DNA of 14,116 bases from Candidatus Nitrosopumilus sp. (GCA_029864805.1 JAOTSS010000047.1:1-14116); one strand, 5' to 3'. Numbered from the stretch's first letter, positions 5,972 to 12,267 are shown. Notes: generated by a model not told the origin, from the sequence alone. Program-made: numbers and translations.

Positions 5972-6874
5972 TTGATTTCAATAATAGGAAGTGGAAGAGT
6001 AGGTTCAGCAATAGGTTTTCTTGCGGCATCTCACAGTGTAGATGATGTAGTTCTAATCAACGATCACAGAAACAAGGCAGTGGGTGAGGAATTGGATATA
6101 TCAAATGCAATTCCTGAAGATTCGCCATTTTCTGTAGTCGGTACAGATGACATTTCCAAAATTAAAGACTCCAAAGTTGTTGTGATTGCAGCAAATAATG
6201 GTAAGATCAAAACAGGTAGAATGGATCTTCTAAAAGGCAATCTGGAAATGACTAGAGATTTTGCAAAAAGCATTCAAAAATATGCGCAAGATGCAAAAAT
6301 TCTTGTCATAACAAATCCAGTTGACATCATAACCTATTTTGTACAAAAGGAGTCCGAATTACCAAAAGAAAACGTAATTGGGTTGGGATCAAACCTTGAT
6401 TCTAGCAGACTGCGCTACATTCTTGCAAAAGAACTTGATGTTAAGCAATCGGACATTCATGATTCTCTGGTTTTAGGAGAGCATGGAGATACAATGGTTC
6501 CCATACTTTCTAGAGTAAAATATGGACAAAAGTTAATTTCAGAATCATTAAACGTAATCCAGAAAGAAAAGATAACAAATGACTTGAAACAATATTGGGC
6601 AAAGATTGTTGCCATGAAAGATGTAGCATCAGTGTTTGGAATATCAAAAATAGCATTTGATGTGATCGATTCTATTTTGAAAGAAAATGAATTATCTATG
6701 CCAGCTTCGGTTTTACTTGAAGGAGAATATGGGATATCTGATGTTTGTCTTGGAGTGCCATTAGTAATTGGAAAAAACGAAACAAAGATTCAGGAGATTG
6801 AACTTGAAAAATCAGAATATGATCTACTACAAACCTCTGCCAAATTTTTGAGAAACCAAATCATGAACTGCTAA
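5972..6874 (+). CDS. mdh: Malate/lactate dehydrogenase family NAD-dependent oxidoreductase
   Basis: This 300-residue cytosolic enzyme has the full 2-hydroxyacid dehydrogenase (LDH/MDH) layout. The Rossmann dinucleotide motif is GSGRVG at 6-11, and an acidic residue ending strand 2 (D31) favours NAD. The TNPVD motif is at 114-118. The substrate-binding Arg83 and Arg146, with Asp143, accompany the proton-relay His171 in GEHGD. The family reversibly oxidises malate (or lactate) with NAD; in thaumarchaea malate dehydrogenase serves central carbon metabolism. At the position that normally separates MDH (Arg) from LDH (Gln), my hand alignment of GKIKTGR gives Gly77, so malate specificity is likely but not certain. 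It starts at TTG 5972, where the GxGxxG motif is correctly placed; a TATA-like ACAAATATTA at 5938-5947 precedes it. Confidence 0.92.
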   Translation: MISIIGSGRVGSAIGFLAASHSVDDVVLINDHRNKAVGEELDISNAIPEDSPFSVVGTDDISKIKDSKVVVIAANNGKIKTGRMDLLKGNLEMTRDFAKSIQKYAQDAKILVITNPVDIITYFVQKESELPKENVIGLGSNLDSSRLRYILAKELDVKQSDIHDSLVLGEHGDTMVPILSRVKYGQKLISESLNVIQKEKITNDLKQYWAKIVAMKDVASVFGISKIAFDVIDSILKENELSMPASVLLEGEYGISDVCLGVPLVIGKNETKIQEIELEKSEYDLLQTSAKFLRNQIMNC

Positions 6875-6932
6875 TTCTGTACAATAGAAATTAAGGTCAG
6901 ATCATAATTGTTCAAAATAAAGTAATCAACTT

Positions 6933-6940
6933 CCACGTGG
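6933..6940. repeat. Solo CCACGTGG palindrome
   Basis: TTCCACGTGG lies between the converging dehydrogenase and deaminase genes. It shares the TTCCACGTGG half of the palindromic-element outer arm but continues as ATAT instead of GTCT. It may be a degenerate member of the same repeat family or a protein-binding site. Confidence 0.4.
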
Positions 6941-6978
6941 ATATGAAACACAATAAGTTAATTGATAAATCAAAAACA

Positions 6979-8019
6979 TTATTCGTTCTTCTCTGCGTAT
7001 CTGTCTAGTTTTTCAAGCATCATCTGCTTTTTTGAATCACTCAGAAAAGACCCTTCAAAGGAATTTTTTGCCAACGTGTAGATGTCTTTCTTTGTGAGGT
7101 TTAATGCATCATACACGCTCTGGTAATTCTCATTGATGTAACCTCCAAAGTATGCAGGATCGTCTGAGTTTACAGTCACTTTTAGGCCCTTTCTCAGCAT
7201 TCGTTTTACTGGATTTTTTTCCATTTTTTTTACTACCTTTAGATTATAGTTTGATAACGGGCAGGATGTCAAAGTGATTTTTCTTTCTACCAACTCTTCG
7301 ACTAATTTTTCATCATCCATGCTGTGGTTTCCGTGGTCGATTCGAGAAATTTTGAGTAATTTGAGATATTTACGGACATCTTCTGCACTACCTTCTTCAC
7401 CTGCATGTGCTACAGCCAACAGTCCGCTTTTTTTCGCATAATCAAAAACCTTCTTAAATTTTGACGGGCTATATCCTATCTCTGCAGAGTCCAGTCCTAC
7501 TGCAACAATTTTCTTATGTTTTAATGCTTCTTTCAAAACAGTCATGGCCGAATCTGCACTCAAATCCCTTTGAAAGCACATTATCAGTTTTGATGAGATG
7601 CCCCACTTTTTTTCAGCATCCCTCATCGCACTGAATATTCCGTTTAGAACTGTGATGTATTTGATTCCCCTATTTACGTGGGTCTGAGGATCAAAGAATA
7701 TTTCTGCATGCAATACATTTTGCTGATGGGCTTTTCTTAGATAGGTAATGGTCAAGTCATAAAAATCCCTTTTTTTGATCAAGACTTTGGATCTGACATT
7801 ATAGATATCCAAAAAATCCTGTAAATTATCAAATTTGTATGATAATTTTAGTTCCTTGACAGATTTTTCTTTGAGTTTTATGTTGTTTCTCTTTGCAATT
7901 TTAAATAACATTTCAGGTTCCAGAGTGCCCTCAATATGCAAATGCAGCTCTGCCTTTGGAATATTTTGGATGAATTTCTTTATCGTGTTATCTTTGGGTT
8001 TGTCAGAATGTCGGGGCAC
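6979..8019 (-). CDS. Adenine/adenosine deaminase
   Basis: This 346-residue enzyme belongs to the metal-dependent adenosine/AMP deaminase family. The visible sites are the zinc-binding HLH (His26, His28) in KAELHLHIEGTL, His205 and catalytic Glu208 in HAGEE, His229 in RIDHG, and Asp286-Asp287 in NSDDPAYFGGY. The segment EIFFDPQTHVNRGI and the CPLSN...PVKRML stretch match the branch I recall as adenine deaminases (the Aah1/PA0148 type) better than true adenosine deaminases. The likely reaction is adenine to hypoxanthine plus ammonia in purine salvage; adenosine remains possible. It starts at GTG 8019, with a TATA-like box at 8041-8050 giving a leaderless transcript. It converges on the dehydrogenase gene with a 104-bp gap. 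Confidence 0.92.
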   Translation of the reverse strand: MPRHSDKPKDNTIKKFIQNIPKAELHLHIEGTLEPEMLFKIAKRNNIKLKEKSVKELKLSYKFDNLQDFLDIYNVRSKVLIKKRDFYDLTITYLRKAHQQNVLHAEIFFDPQTHVNRGIKYITVLNGIFSAMRDAEKKWGISSKLIMCFQRDLSADSAMTVLKEALKHKKIVAVGLDSAEIGYSPSKFKKVFDYAKKSGLLAVAHAGEEGSAEDVRKYLKLLKISRIDHGNHSMDDEKLVEELVERKITLTSCPLSNYNLKVVKKMEKNPVKRMLRKGLKVTVNSDDPAYFGGYINENYQSVYDALNLTKKDIYTLAKNSFEGSFLSDSKKQMMLEKLDRYAEKNE

Positions 8020-8040
8020 TGACTAAAATCATTGTTGTAA

Positions 8041-8050
8041 AATATAAAAA
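8041..8050 (-). promoter_or_regulatory. Candidate TATA box of the deaminase gene
   Basis: On the minus strand TTTTTATATT lies 22-31 bases before GTG 8019, the usual archaeal TATA spacing for a leaderless message. This supports GTG as the start. Confidence 0.5.
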
Positions 8051-8130
8051 CTCAACATTTTCAGATTTGAACAATTATCGTCTTAATCGTAGCATGAAGA
8101 TTGGATAATTTTTATCTTGAATTTTAATTT

Positions 8131-8182
8131 CCACGTGGGTACATTTTCTAACCTACTAACTATATCCCCATACACGTTGTGC
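8131..8182 (+). repeat. Left half of the nested palindromic element
   Basis: CCACGTGGGT (8131-8140), CTAACTATATCCCCA (8156-8170) and the 12-nt centre TACACGTTGTGC (8171-8182) follow each other with exactly the spacing of the complete element at 2765-2854 read on the minus strand (24 bases from CACGTG to CTAAC). Similarity stops at the end of the centre. The matching right half lies at 13351-13389. Confidence 0.8.
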
Positions 8183-8448
8183 TCCCAGTCAAATTTGAAC
8201 CACTACTCAAATTTTACAAATCATGATTTATGGAATCATAATACAACAGCCTATATCGAAAGATGTGGATTAGATAAGACGAACCATGTGTAACCTCTTA
8301 AAAATAGAGTTTAGGGGTCAAACCTATCCAACAATTCCTTCGTTTAAGACTTACAATTAGATTTGATCTACGTTCATTATGTTCTTGAAACGATTATTGA
8401 AAAACATGATTAATGAATTTTGAATGGTAATTTGAATTGAAAGTTGAA
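8183..8448. other. Intergenic stretch before tRNA-Gly
   Basis: Together with the bases before it, this makes over 400 bp free of protein genes. I see no open frame of note and no recognisable RNA. A weak ATGATT/AATCAT hairpin near 8223-8239 is unremarkable in AT-rich DNA. This region flanks the 3' end of the tRNA, where integrated elements usually sit, but no integrase or duplicated tRNA end is visible. Confidence 0.4.
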
Positions 8449-8522
8449 TGCAGTTACCGGGATTTGAACCCGGGTCACGTACTTGGCAAGCACGAGTACT
8501 AACCAGACTGTACTATAACTGC
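8449..8522 (-). tRNA. tRNA-Gly (anticodon GCC)
   Basis: The minus strand folds into a complete 74-nt cloverleaf. The acceptor stem is GCAGTTA/TAACTGC with discriminator A. The D-arm is GTAC with loop AGTCTGGTTA. The anticodon stem CGTGC/GTACG encloses TTGCCAA (anticodon GCC, glycine), and the T-arm is CCGGG-TTCAAAT-CCCGG. No intron and no encoded CCA are seen. Confidence 0.95.
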
Positions 8523-8546
8523 AACAATCCTAGAGGCTGAATTTGG

Positions 8547-8554
8547 ATATTAAA
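8547..8554 (-). promoter_or_regulatory. Candidate TATA box of tRNA-Gly
   Basis: TTTAATAT on the minus strand lies 25-32 bases upstream of the tRNA 5' end, consistent with an archaeal tRNA promoter. Confidence 0.45.
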
Positions 8555-8572
8555 CTGTTCTTAAGCAAATAG

Positions 8573-8731
8573 ATGTTGAATTTAAATAAATTCTGTTTCT
8601 TCCAAAGATATGTGAAAAAGTATTTCACCGTTTGAAAGCTATCTAAAATCACAGATAACACAAATGAAGAAAAAACAGAATTACAAAAGAAATTCAATGA
8701 GATTGAGAATTTAAATAAATTTCAAGAATAG
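8573..8731 (+). pseudogene. Possible decayed small gene with an in-frame TGA
   Basis: From ATG 8573 the frame reads MLNLNKFCFFQRYVKKYFTV, stops at TGA 8633-8635, then continues in the same frame as a strongly charged helix-like stretch (EEKTELQKKFNEIENLNKF) to TAG 8731. The charged part looks like the tail of a coiled-coil or DNA-binding protein. A 15-bp direct repeat (GAATTTAAATAAATT) occurs at both ends of the frame, at 8578 and 8707. It may be a relic of accessory DNA or chance in AT-rich sequence. Confidence 0.2.
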
Positions 8732-8805
8732 GTAACAGAGATATGTAAAACTTAAAAGATGGATGCCTCGAAAATTGGAAGAATTTCACGAATTTAATAT
8801 CTAAG

Positions 8806-8847
8806 ATTTGTTAACATTTGTTATCAAAGTTATCACATAACCTATAT
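8806..8847 (+). promoter_or_regulatory. 42-bp promoter/operator, left copy
   Basis: A perfect reverse-complement copy lies at 9426-9467. The sequence is built of 10-base units: ATTTGTTAAC (8806-8815), ATTTGTTATC (8816-8825) and AAAGTTATCA (8826-8835). It ends in CATAACCTATAT, whose CCTATAT sits 24-30 bases before ATG 8871. It therefore looks like a TATA box with helically phased upstream protein-binding repeats. The positions upstream of the TATA box are typical of archaeal activator sites; repression by overlap is also possible. Confidence 0.75.
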
Positions 8848-8870
8848 TCTAACAATAGGTATTTTTATTC

Positions 8871-9068
8871 ATGAAAGCAACACAAGAACACAAAGAACTT
8901 CATAATATGGAGATCAAGAGAATAAAACAAAATGAATCAGGTGAGGCAAAAATTGATGAAATACTAATGTCATATTCAATTTGGTTTATGAAAAACAACA
9001 TTGAAGAATTTCAAATGTTTTATAAATTTTGGAATGAACAATTCATAATCAACTGTATCTCTTCATGA
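8871..9068 (+). CDS. Small helical protein under the 42-bp promoter
   Basis: This 65-residue, charged, probably helical protein has no Cys, signal peptide or membrane segment. It begins MKATQEHKELHNMEIKRIKQ. Its second half is rich in aromatic and hydrophobic residues (SYSIWFMKNNIEEFQMFYKFW), which could form a dimer interface. I do not recognise a family. ATG 8871 is supported by the TATA-like end of the 42-bp repeat 24-30 bases upstream. The TGA overlaps the ATG of a 28-codon frame (ATGA). Its position in a block with an RHH regulator and identical promoters suggests an accessory or phage/plasmid-derived regulatory cassette; the function is unknown. Confidence 0.55.
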   Translation: MKATQEHKELHNMEIKRIKQNESGEAKIDEILMSYSIWFMKNNIEEFQMFYKFWNEQFIINCISS

Positions 9069-9151
9069 GGCACATTACATCAACAGAAAAGGATGAAAGT
9101 GAAGATCTCTTGCAGGAAATCAATCCACTACCATCTCAATATAATAGATGA
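9065..9151 (+). CDS. Candidate 28-aa acidic protein coupled to the preceding gene
   Basis: ATG 9065 overlaps the preceding TGA as ATGA, the classic coupling arrangement. The frame reads MRHITSTEKDESEDLL and ends QEINPLPSQYNR at TGA 9149-9151. It is acidic, shows no motif, and may be a genuine micro-protein or fortuitous. Confidence 0.3.
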   Translation: MRHITSTEKDESEDLLQEINPLPSQYNR

Positions 9152-9200
9152 AGAAAAAGACACAGATGTATCCTGTAACGAATTTCATTAAATTTTGAAT

Positions 9201-9253
9201 ATTTTTATTGAATTAAAAAAGACCCGAATGATTTTTTCATTTTAATTATTTTT
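9201..9253. terminator. Possible bidirectional T-rich terminator between convergent genes
   Basis: T-tracts on the plus strand (ATTTTTTCATTTTAATTATT around 9231-9250) follow the left transcript. An A-run at 9213-9220 gives a T-tract on the minus strand after the convergent gene. Archaeal termination often uses such U-rich ends without hairpins. Confidence 0.35.
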
Positions 9254-9401
9254 GTCTTACTCTTTTTTTAGTGATTTCTCCTTTAAATTCTTGATCTGTT
9301 TTTTGGATAATCTCGATATATGGCGATATAATAGAAAAATATTCCTGAGCAGCTAATGCCTTTGCTATTTGGAACTTTTTTGTTGTATCGGTTCTAGCCA
9401 T
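9246..9401 (-). CDS. Small basic protein, convergent partner under the second 42-bp promoter
   Basis: From ATG 9401 the product is 51 residues: MARTDTTKKFQIAKALAAQEYF, a middle hydrophobic helix (SIISPYIEIIQK) and a basic tail (ITKKRVRQK). I do not recognise it. The net positive charge could fit nucleic-acid binding. The frame is open further upstream (TTG 9455, ATG 9410). I prefer ATG 9401 because the CCTATAT of the 42-bp repeat is then 25-31 bases upstream, almost the same spacing as for the gene at 8871. It shares a 96-bp divergent promoter region with the RHH gene at 9498, which makes co-regulation likely. Confidence 0.5.
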   Translation of the reverse strand: MARTDTTKKFQIAKALAAQEYFSIISPYIEIIQKTDQEFKGEITKKRVRQK

Positions 9402-9425
9402 CAAAGTCATACAGTCTAATCTCAC

Positions 9426-9467
9426 ATATAGGTTATGTGATAACTTTGATAACAAATGTTAACAAAT
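9426..9467 (-). promoter_or_regulatory. 42-bp promoter/operator, right copy
   Basis: This is the exact reverse complement of 8806-8847. On the minus strand it places CCTATAT 25-31 bases before ATG 9401. On the plus strand the same bases sit just upstream of an AT-rich TATA candidate (AATAAATA, 9468-9475) for the RHH gene starting at 9498. It thus appears to be a shared operator between divergent genes. Confidence 0.75.
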
Positions 9468-9497
9468 AATAAATACTCATAAAACGGATACTAATAC

Positions 9498-10013
9498 ATG
9501 TCTAATTTAATTGGAGTAAGACTAAACAAAGAAGATCATGCTGAATATCTAAAAATAGTAAAAGAAAATGGGACTAATCCCTCTGCTATGACTGCAAAAA
9601 TTGTGCATGATTGGTTACATTTTCAGAGAACAAAACAATACAGGGGTGACATCACTCTTTCAGGTGAAATTTTAAAGAAACGACATGATGCAATAAAGAA
9701 AAATGAGATAGGTAAAATTGTCCAACATAATGCAAAAGTCATCATTTCTGAAATGGAATTTCAAGTGGATAATCTTGATTTTGTTGAGATAAGTAGAAGA
9801 ATTCTGGAATGGAATAGGGAAAATGGAATCGCAATGATAATGAGAGATAGAAAAGACAACACAGTATTTATGCAAAAACACTCTCTGGGTGCGATTTGGT
9901 CTGAGATTCAATGTAAAATGTATTGTAAAATGTTTGAAATTATTGGTGAAACAATTCGATCAATGAAATATGATTCTAACTCTTTTAGTTTTGAAGTGAT
10001 TAGACAAAACTAG
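9498..10013 (+). CDS. Ribbon-helix-helix DNA-binding regulator with unknown C-terminal domain
   Basis: Residues 3-45 have the form of a ribbon-helix-helix (CopG/Arc-like) domain. There is a short strand (NLIGVRLNKEDH), a helix (AEYLKIVKENG), a turn with NPSAMT, and a second helix (AKIVHDWLHFQR). The remaining ~125 residues hold an uncharacterised, probably alpha/beta domain (EISRRILEWNRENG..., LGAIWSEIQCKMYCKMFEIIGE), which I suspect is shared by thaumarchaeal paralogues. RHH proteins bind short repeated sites as dimers of dimers and commonly autoregulate. The 42-bp repeat-bearing operator lies 31-72 bases upstream of this gene, so it is the natural candidate to recognise it. ATG 9498 is supported by AATAAATA 23-30 bases upstream. 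Regulator identity is good; its targets are inference. Confidence 0.8.
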   Translation: MSNLIGVRLNKEDHAEYLKIVKENGTNPSAMTAKIVHDWLHFQRTKQYRGDITLSGEILKKRHDAIKKNEIGKIVQHNAKVIISEMEFQVDNLDFVEISRRILEWNRENGIAMIMRDRKDNTVFMQKHSLGAIWSEIQCKMYCKMFEIIGETIRSMKYDSNSFSFEVIRQN

Positions 10014-10156
10014 GTATAAAATATAATTCATCTGAGTATACTATTTCTACAAGAGTGTGTATAAACAGATCAAAATTATATACAAAAATAGAAACTATGA
10101 TGATAAAAACGAAGTATGACTAAAACTGTTTTTAACTATTCCAATTAAGAAACATT

Positions 10157-10420
10157 ATGGATGGCACTCTTCTTATCAAAATAGAACAAAAAATTCAAGA
10201 AACACTTTCCAACAAAGATGAGGTTAAAGAACTAATTCAACTGCTTTCGACAATTGATGATTCAAAATCATTTGCTCTGGGTGTGATGGTTGGAAGAATT
10301 TACAATGCTTTTTACTATCAGTCAAAGAGAATTCTAAATCGAGAACCTACAAAAGACGAATTTAAAGAATTTTTAGAATTTGTTAAAAATAAGAAATCTG
10401 ACTTGGAAAATTTATGGTGA
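10157..10420 (+). CDS. Small helical hypothetical protein
   Basis: This 87-residue protein is predicted to be all-helical. It begins MDGTLLIKIEQKIQETLSN, has a Gly-containing hydrophobic middle (SFALGVMVGRIYNAFYYQSK), and ends in a charged helix (TKDEFKEFLEFVKNKKSDLENLW). There are no cysteines and no catalytic motif. It resembles conserved thaumarchaeal hypothetical proteins in style, but I cannot name a family. A weak TATA-like TTTTTAACT lies about 20-29 bases upstream of the ATG. Its last nine bases overlap the 3' end of the convergent uL16 gene. The preceding 140 bases are AT-rich, and I see no gene in them. Confidence 0.7.
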   Translation: MDGTLLIKIEQKIQETLSNKDEVKELIQLLSTIDDSKSFALGVMVGRIYNAFYYQSKRILNREPTKDEFKEFLEFVKNKKSDLENLW

Positions 10421-10921
10421 TGACTTATTCCATTCAATGACCTTGATGGTTGGCGTTCCTGGCAATTTCACACATGCGCCATGAAGTGCTTTTTTTGCTG
10501 CCTCTAAATGTGCATCACTATTTACAAACATTTCCATGATACATTGTCCTTGTTTGACTCTTGCACCTAGACTGACTGCTTTTCCCCATGATCTTCGCAT
10601 TCCTTCAGAAACTCTGTCTGCACCTGCAGTTGCAATCTGTTTGTTTTCTCGAAGTAAATTATGTGGATAAATTCTTAGCCTTGAATAGTAACCTGATTCA
10701 CCAGTTGTTTTTTCTAGTGTTTTGTTTGCTGCCAATCTAGTTGATTCAATTGCCATGTGTCTAATCTGAATCTTTTCGTTAATTAGTAACTGAACACAAT
10801 ATTTGTAGACTCCTCTTTTACCACCCTGAAATTTTGCAATTTTGATCTGTGGCTTGCCTTTAATGTACTCCTTTCTAGTAAATACTTGTCCCGTTGCGGT
10901 TCTATAATTGGCACCATGCAT
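10412..10921 (-). CDS. rpl10e: Large-subunit ribosomal protein uL16 (L10e)
   Basis: This 169-residue protein matches archaeal/eukaryotic uL16 (L10e). The N-terminus is ANYRTATGQVFTRKEYIKGKP. The family signature YSRLRIYPHNLLRENK is followed by ATAGADRVSEGMRRSWGKAV, and the C-terminal helix HLEAAKKALHGACVKLPG concludes it. It occupies the large subunit near the peptidyl-transferase centre and the A-site tRNA elbow. The frame is open up to 10984, but ATG 10921 is chosen because homologues begin at this point and TTAAAATATGG lies 24-31 bases upstream. It is divergent from the endonuclease gene with a 98-bp gap. As a single-copy core gene, it shows that this part of the window is chromosomal backbone. 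Confidence 0.95.
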   Translation of the reverse strand: MHGANYRTATGQVFTRKEYIKGKPQIKIAKFQGGKRGVYKYCVQLLINEKIQIRHMAIESTRLAANKTLEKTTGESGYYSRLRIYPHNLLRENKQIATAGADRVSEGMRRSWGKAVSLGARVKQGQCIMEMFVNSDAHLEAAKKALHGACVKLPGTPTIKVIEWNKSSP

Positions 10922-10944
10922 TATGTTCTCAAAATATACCGCCC

Positions 10945-10952
10945 ATATTTTA
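10945..10952 (-). promoter_or_regulatory. Candidate TATA box of uL16
   Basis: AAAATATG on the minus strand lies 24-31 bases before ATG 10921 and supports that start over the upstream in-frame ATG at 10984. Confidence 0.4.
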
Positions 10953-10987
10953 ACGGTGAGCCAATATATGCTCATATTTTCCAATGC

Positions 10988-10995
10988 TTATATGG
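10988..10995 (+). promoter_or_regulatory. Candidate TATA box of the tRNA-splicing endonuclease gene
   Basis: TTATATGG lies 25-32 bases before ATG 11020. If it is the TATA box, ATG 10984 is upstream of the transcript and cannot be the start. This decides the start at 11020. Confidence 0.5.
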
Positions 10996-11019
10996 AAATC
11001 CTTTGAATTTCCCATCATC

Positions 11020-11583
11020 ATGGAAGAGACATTCCTAATTAACGGTGAGATAGTTTCTGGACAAACTTGTATCTCTGATAAAAATATGATTCATGAACTT
11101 GTTGTAAAGGGATACGGAGAAATTGAAAATGAAAAATTATTCTTAAAACAATTTGAGACTCTATTTCTCTTATATTCCAAAAGACTGATTTTAAAGAAGG
11201 GTAAAAAACAAATTGACTTTGATACTTTTATGAATATCTGTCAAAAAACTGATTATGATATTCTTACTAAATTTTTGATATATCGTGATCTTCGAAATCG
11301 TGGTTATGTTGTTAAAGATGGATTTGGATTTGGTTCTGACTTTAGAGTTTATGAGCGAGGACATTTTGGTGAGAAAGGAGCAAAATTTCTGATCTTTGGA
11401 CTAAATGAAGGTCAACAAGAGAAGATGGGTAATCTGCAAAAAAAGATTGAAGACATCACTCAAATGGGAAAAGAACCTATAATCGCAGTAATTGAGCGGC
11501 GTGGAGAGGTGATTTATTACAAGATCAATAGAATGCATTTCTATGAAAACAAATCTAGACTAAAAGAATCATTTCAGATCTAG
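11020..11583 (+). CDS. endA: tRNA-splicing endonuclease subunit
   Basis: This 187-residue protein has the EndA two-domain form. An N-terminal mixed domain (1-80) is followed by the C-terminal nuclease fold, with FLIYRDLRNRGYVVKDGFGFGSDFRVYERG at 85-114. The closing strands are IIAVIERRGEVIYYKINRM. EndA cuts introns from pre-tRNA at bulge-helix-bulge structures. Tyr111 matches the catalytic tyrosine, and Lys151 is a candidate for the catalytic lysine. The usual His in an HS-x-[FY]-L-V motif appears replaced by GAKFLI; His115 is only four residues after the tyrosine. It could be the non-catalytic partner of an alpha2beta2 enzyme or use a shifted His. Length is normal for the archaeal single-repeat form. 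Its stop overlaps the convergent gene in the four bases CTAG. Confidence 0.9.
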   Translation: MEETFLINGEIVSGQTCISDKNMIHELVVKGYGEIENEKLFLKQFETLFLLYSKRLILKKGKKQIDFDTFMNICQKTDYDILTKFLIYRDLRNRGYVVKDGFGFGSDFRVYERGHFGEKGAKFLIFGLNEGQQEKMGNLQKKIEDITQMGKEPIIAVIERRGEVIYYKINRMHFYENKSRLKESFQI

Positions 11584-12236
11584 TCCTGCATAATCCATTC
11601 AGATGAATATTTTAAAAGATTATTTTCTTCTGCAAACATAAAATCGTAGACATCTACATACTTTGTTTTGTTATCCCAAAGATCTTGAAAATCTTTCATC
11701 TTTCTTTCAACTCTTGATTTATCATTCCATGATGTGAAAACATCAACTGATTCAAAATCTCTTGATTGAATAGAAAATGATTCTCTTGAAGTTCCTGTAA
11801 ACGCAACTGACTCATCATCCGCATCTCTGAAAATTCCTATTCTCTCGGAAAATGAATTTGCAACTTGCTCTGAATTTGTAATTGCAATCTTTAATTCAAT
11901 TTGTCCATTATTTACTATATTTTGGAGTTTTTGGATTTTAGTGTCTCTGATAAACTTCCCTTCAAATGATTTTGTAAATTTCTCAGAAAATACTTTTGTT
12001 AATACGTTGAGATCACTTATTTTGAATCTATTCCCTGTAATCATTCTTAATTTTGCCTTTCCCGTTGAAAAATTTTCAAATGCCATTGAAATTGTGGCCA
12101 AAGTCTGAATCGATAAAAAATCAACACATCTATCATATTCTATGCAATGATTGAGGCAAGGAAAAAAAAACTCTGCTACGATATCGTCTCTATCTGAACG
12201 AAATTCTTCTTTTAATTTTATGTCTCTTAATCCCAA
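11580..12236 (-). CDS. Stand-alone PLD-like domain protein, as at the N-terminus of SF2 helicases
   Basis: This 218-residue protein resembles the phospholipase-D-like N-terminal region of large DEAD/DEAH helicases found in defence islands. It has an opening FRSDRDDIVAEFFFPCLNHC helix and a YDRCVDFLSIQTL segment at about 34-46. KLRMITGNRFKISDL follows. A later block (IGIFRDADDESVAFTGTSRE, then FESVDVFTSW at about 133-168) and a closing VERKMKDFQDLWDN...VDVYDF helix complete the pattern. The classical HxK(x)4D nuclease motif is not evident. The protein ends (NNLLKYSSEWIMQD) about where the helicase part would begin in longer relatives, and no helicase follows: the next gene is convergent endA. 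It is either a solo module or a truncated gene. TTG 12236 is used, with TATA-like TTTAAATAA upstream. The family match is from memory. Confidence 0.75.
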   Translation of the reverse strand: MGLRDIKLKEEFRSDRDDIVAEFFFPCLNHCIEYDRCVDFLSIQTLATISMAFENFSTGKAKLRMITGNRFKISDLNVLTKVFSEKFTKSFEGKFIRDTKIQKLQNIVNNGQIELKIAITNSEQVANSFSERIGIFRDADDESVAFTGTSRESFSIQSRDFESVDVFTSWNDKSRVERKMKDFQDLWDNKTKYVDVYDFMFAEENNLLKYSSEWIMQD

Positions 12237-12256
12237 TAATCCTTTTTGTTAATTTT

Positions 12257-12267
12257 ATTATTTAAAG
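12257..12267 (-). promoter_or_regulatory. Candidate TATA box of the PLD-like gene
   Basis: CTTTAAATAAT on the minus strand lies 21-31 bases before TTG 12236 and supports the TTG start and an intact, transcribed gene. Confidence 0.4.

Noticed and set aside
7675..7688. TTTACGTGGGTCTGAG resembling the palindrome outer arm inside the deaminase gene
   Set aside because: It encodes the conserved DPQTHVN segment of the enzyme and lacks the full CACGTG core, so it is explained by coding constraint.
8183..8600. Integration (att) site at tRNA-Gly
   Set aside because: No second copy of the tRNA 3' sequence and no integrase gene are visible in the window.
9672..9911. 79-codon minus-strand frame within the RHH gene
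   Set aside because: Antisense shadow of a clear RHH-domain gene, with no promoter or domain.
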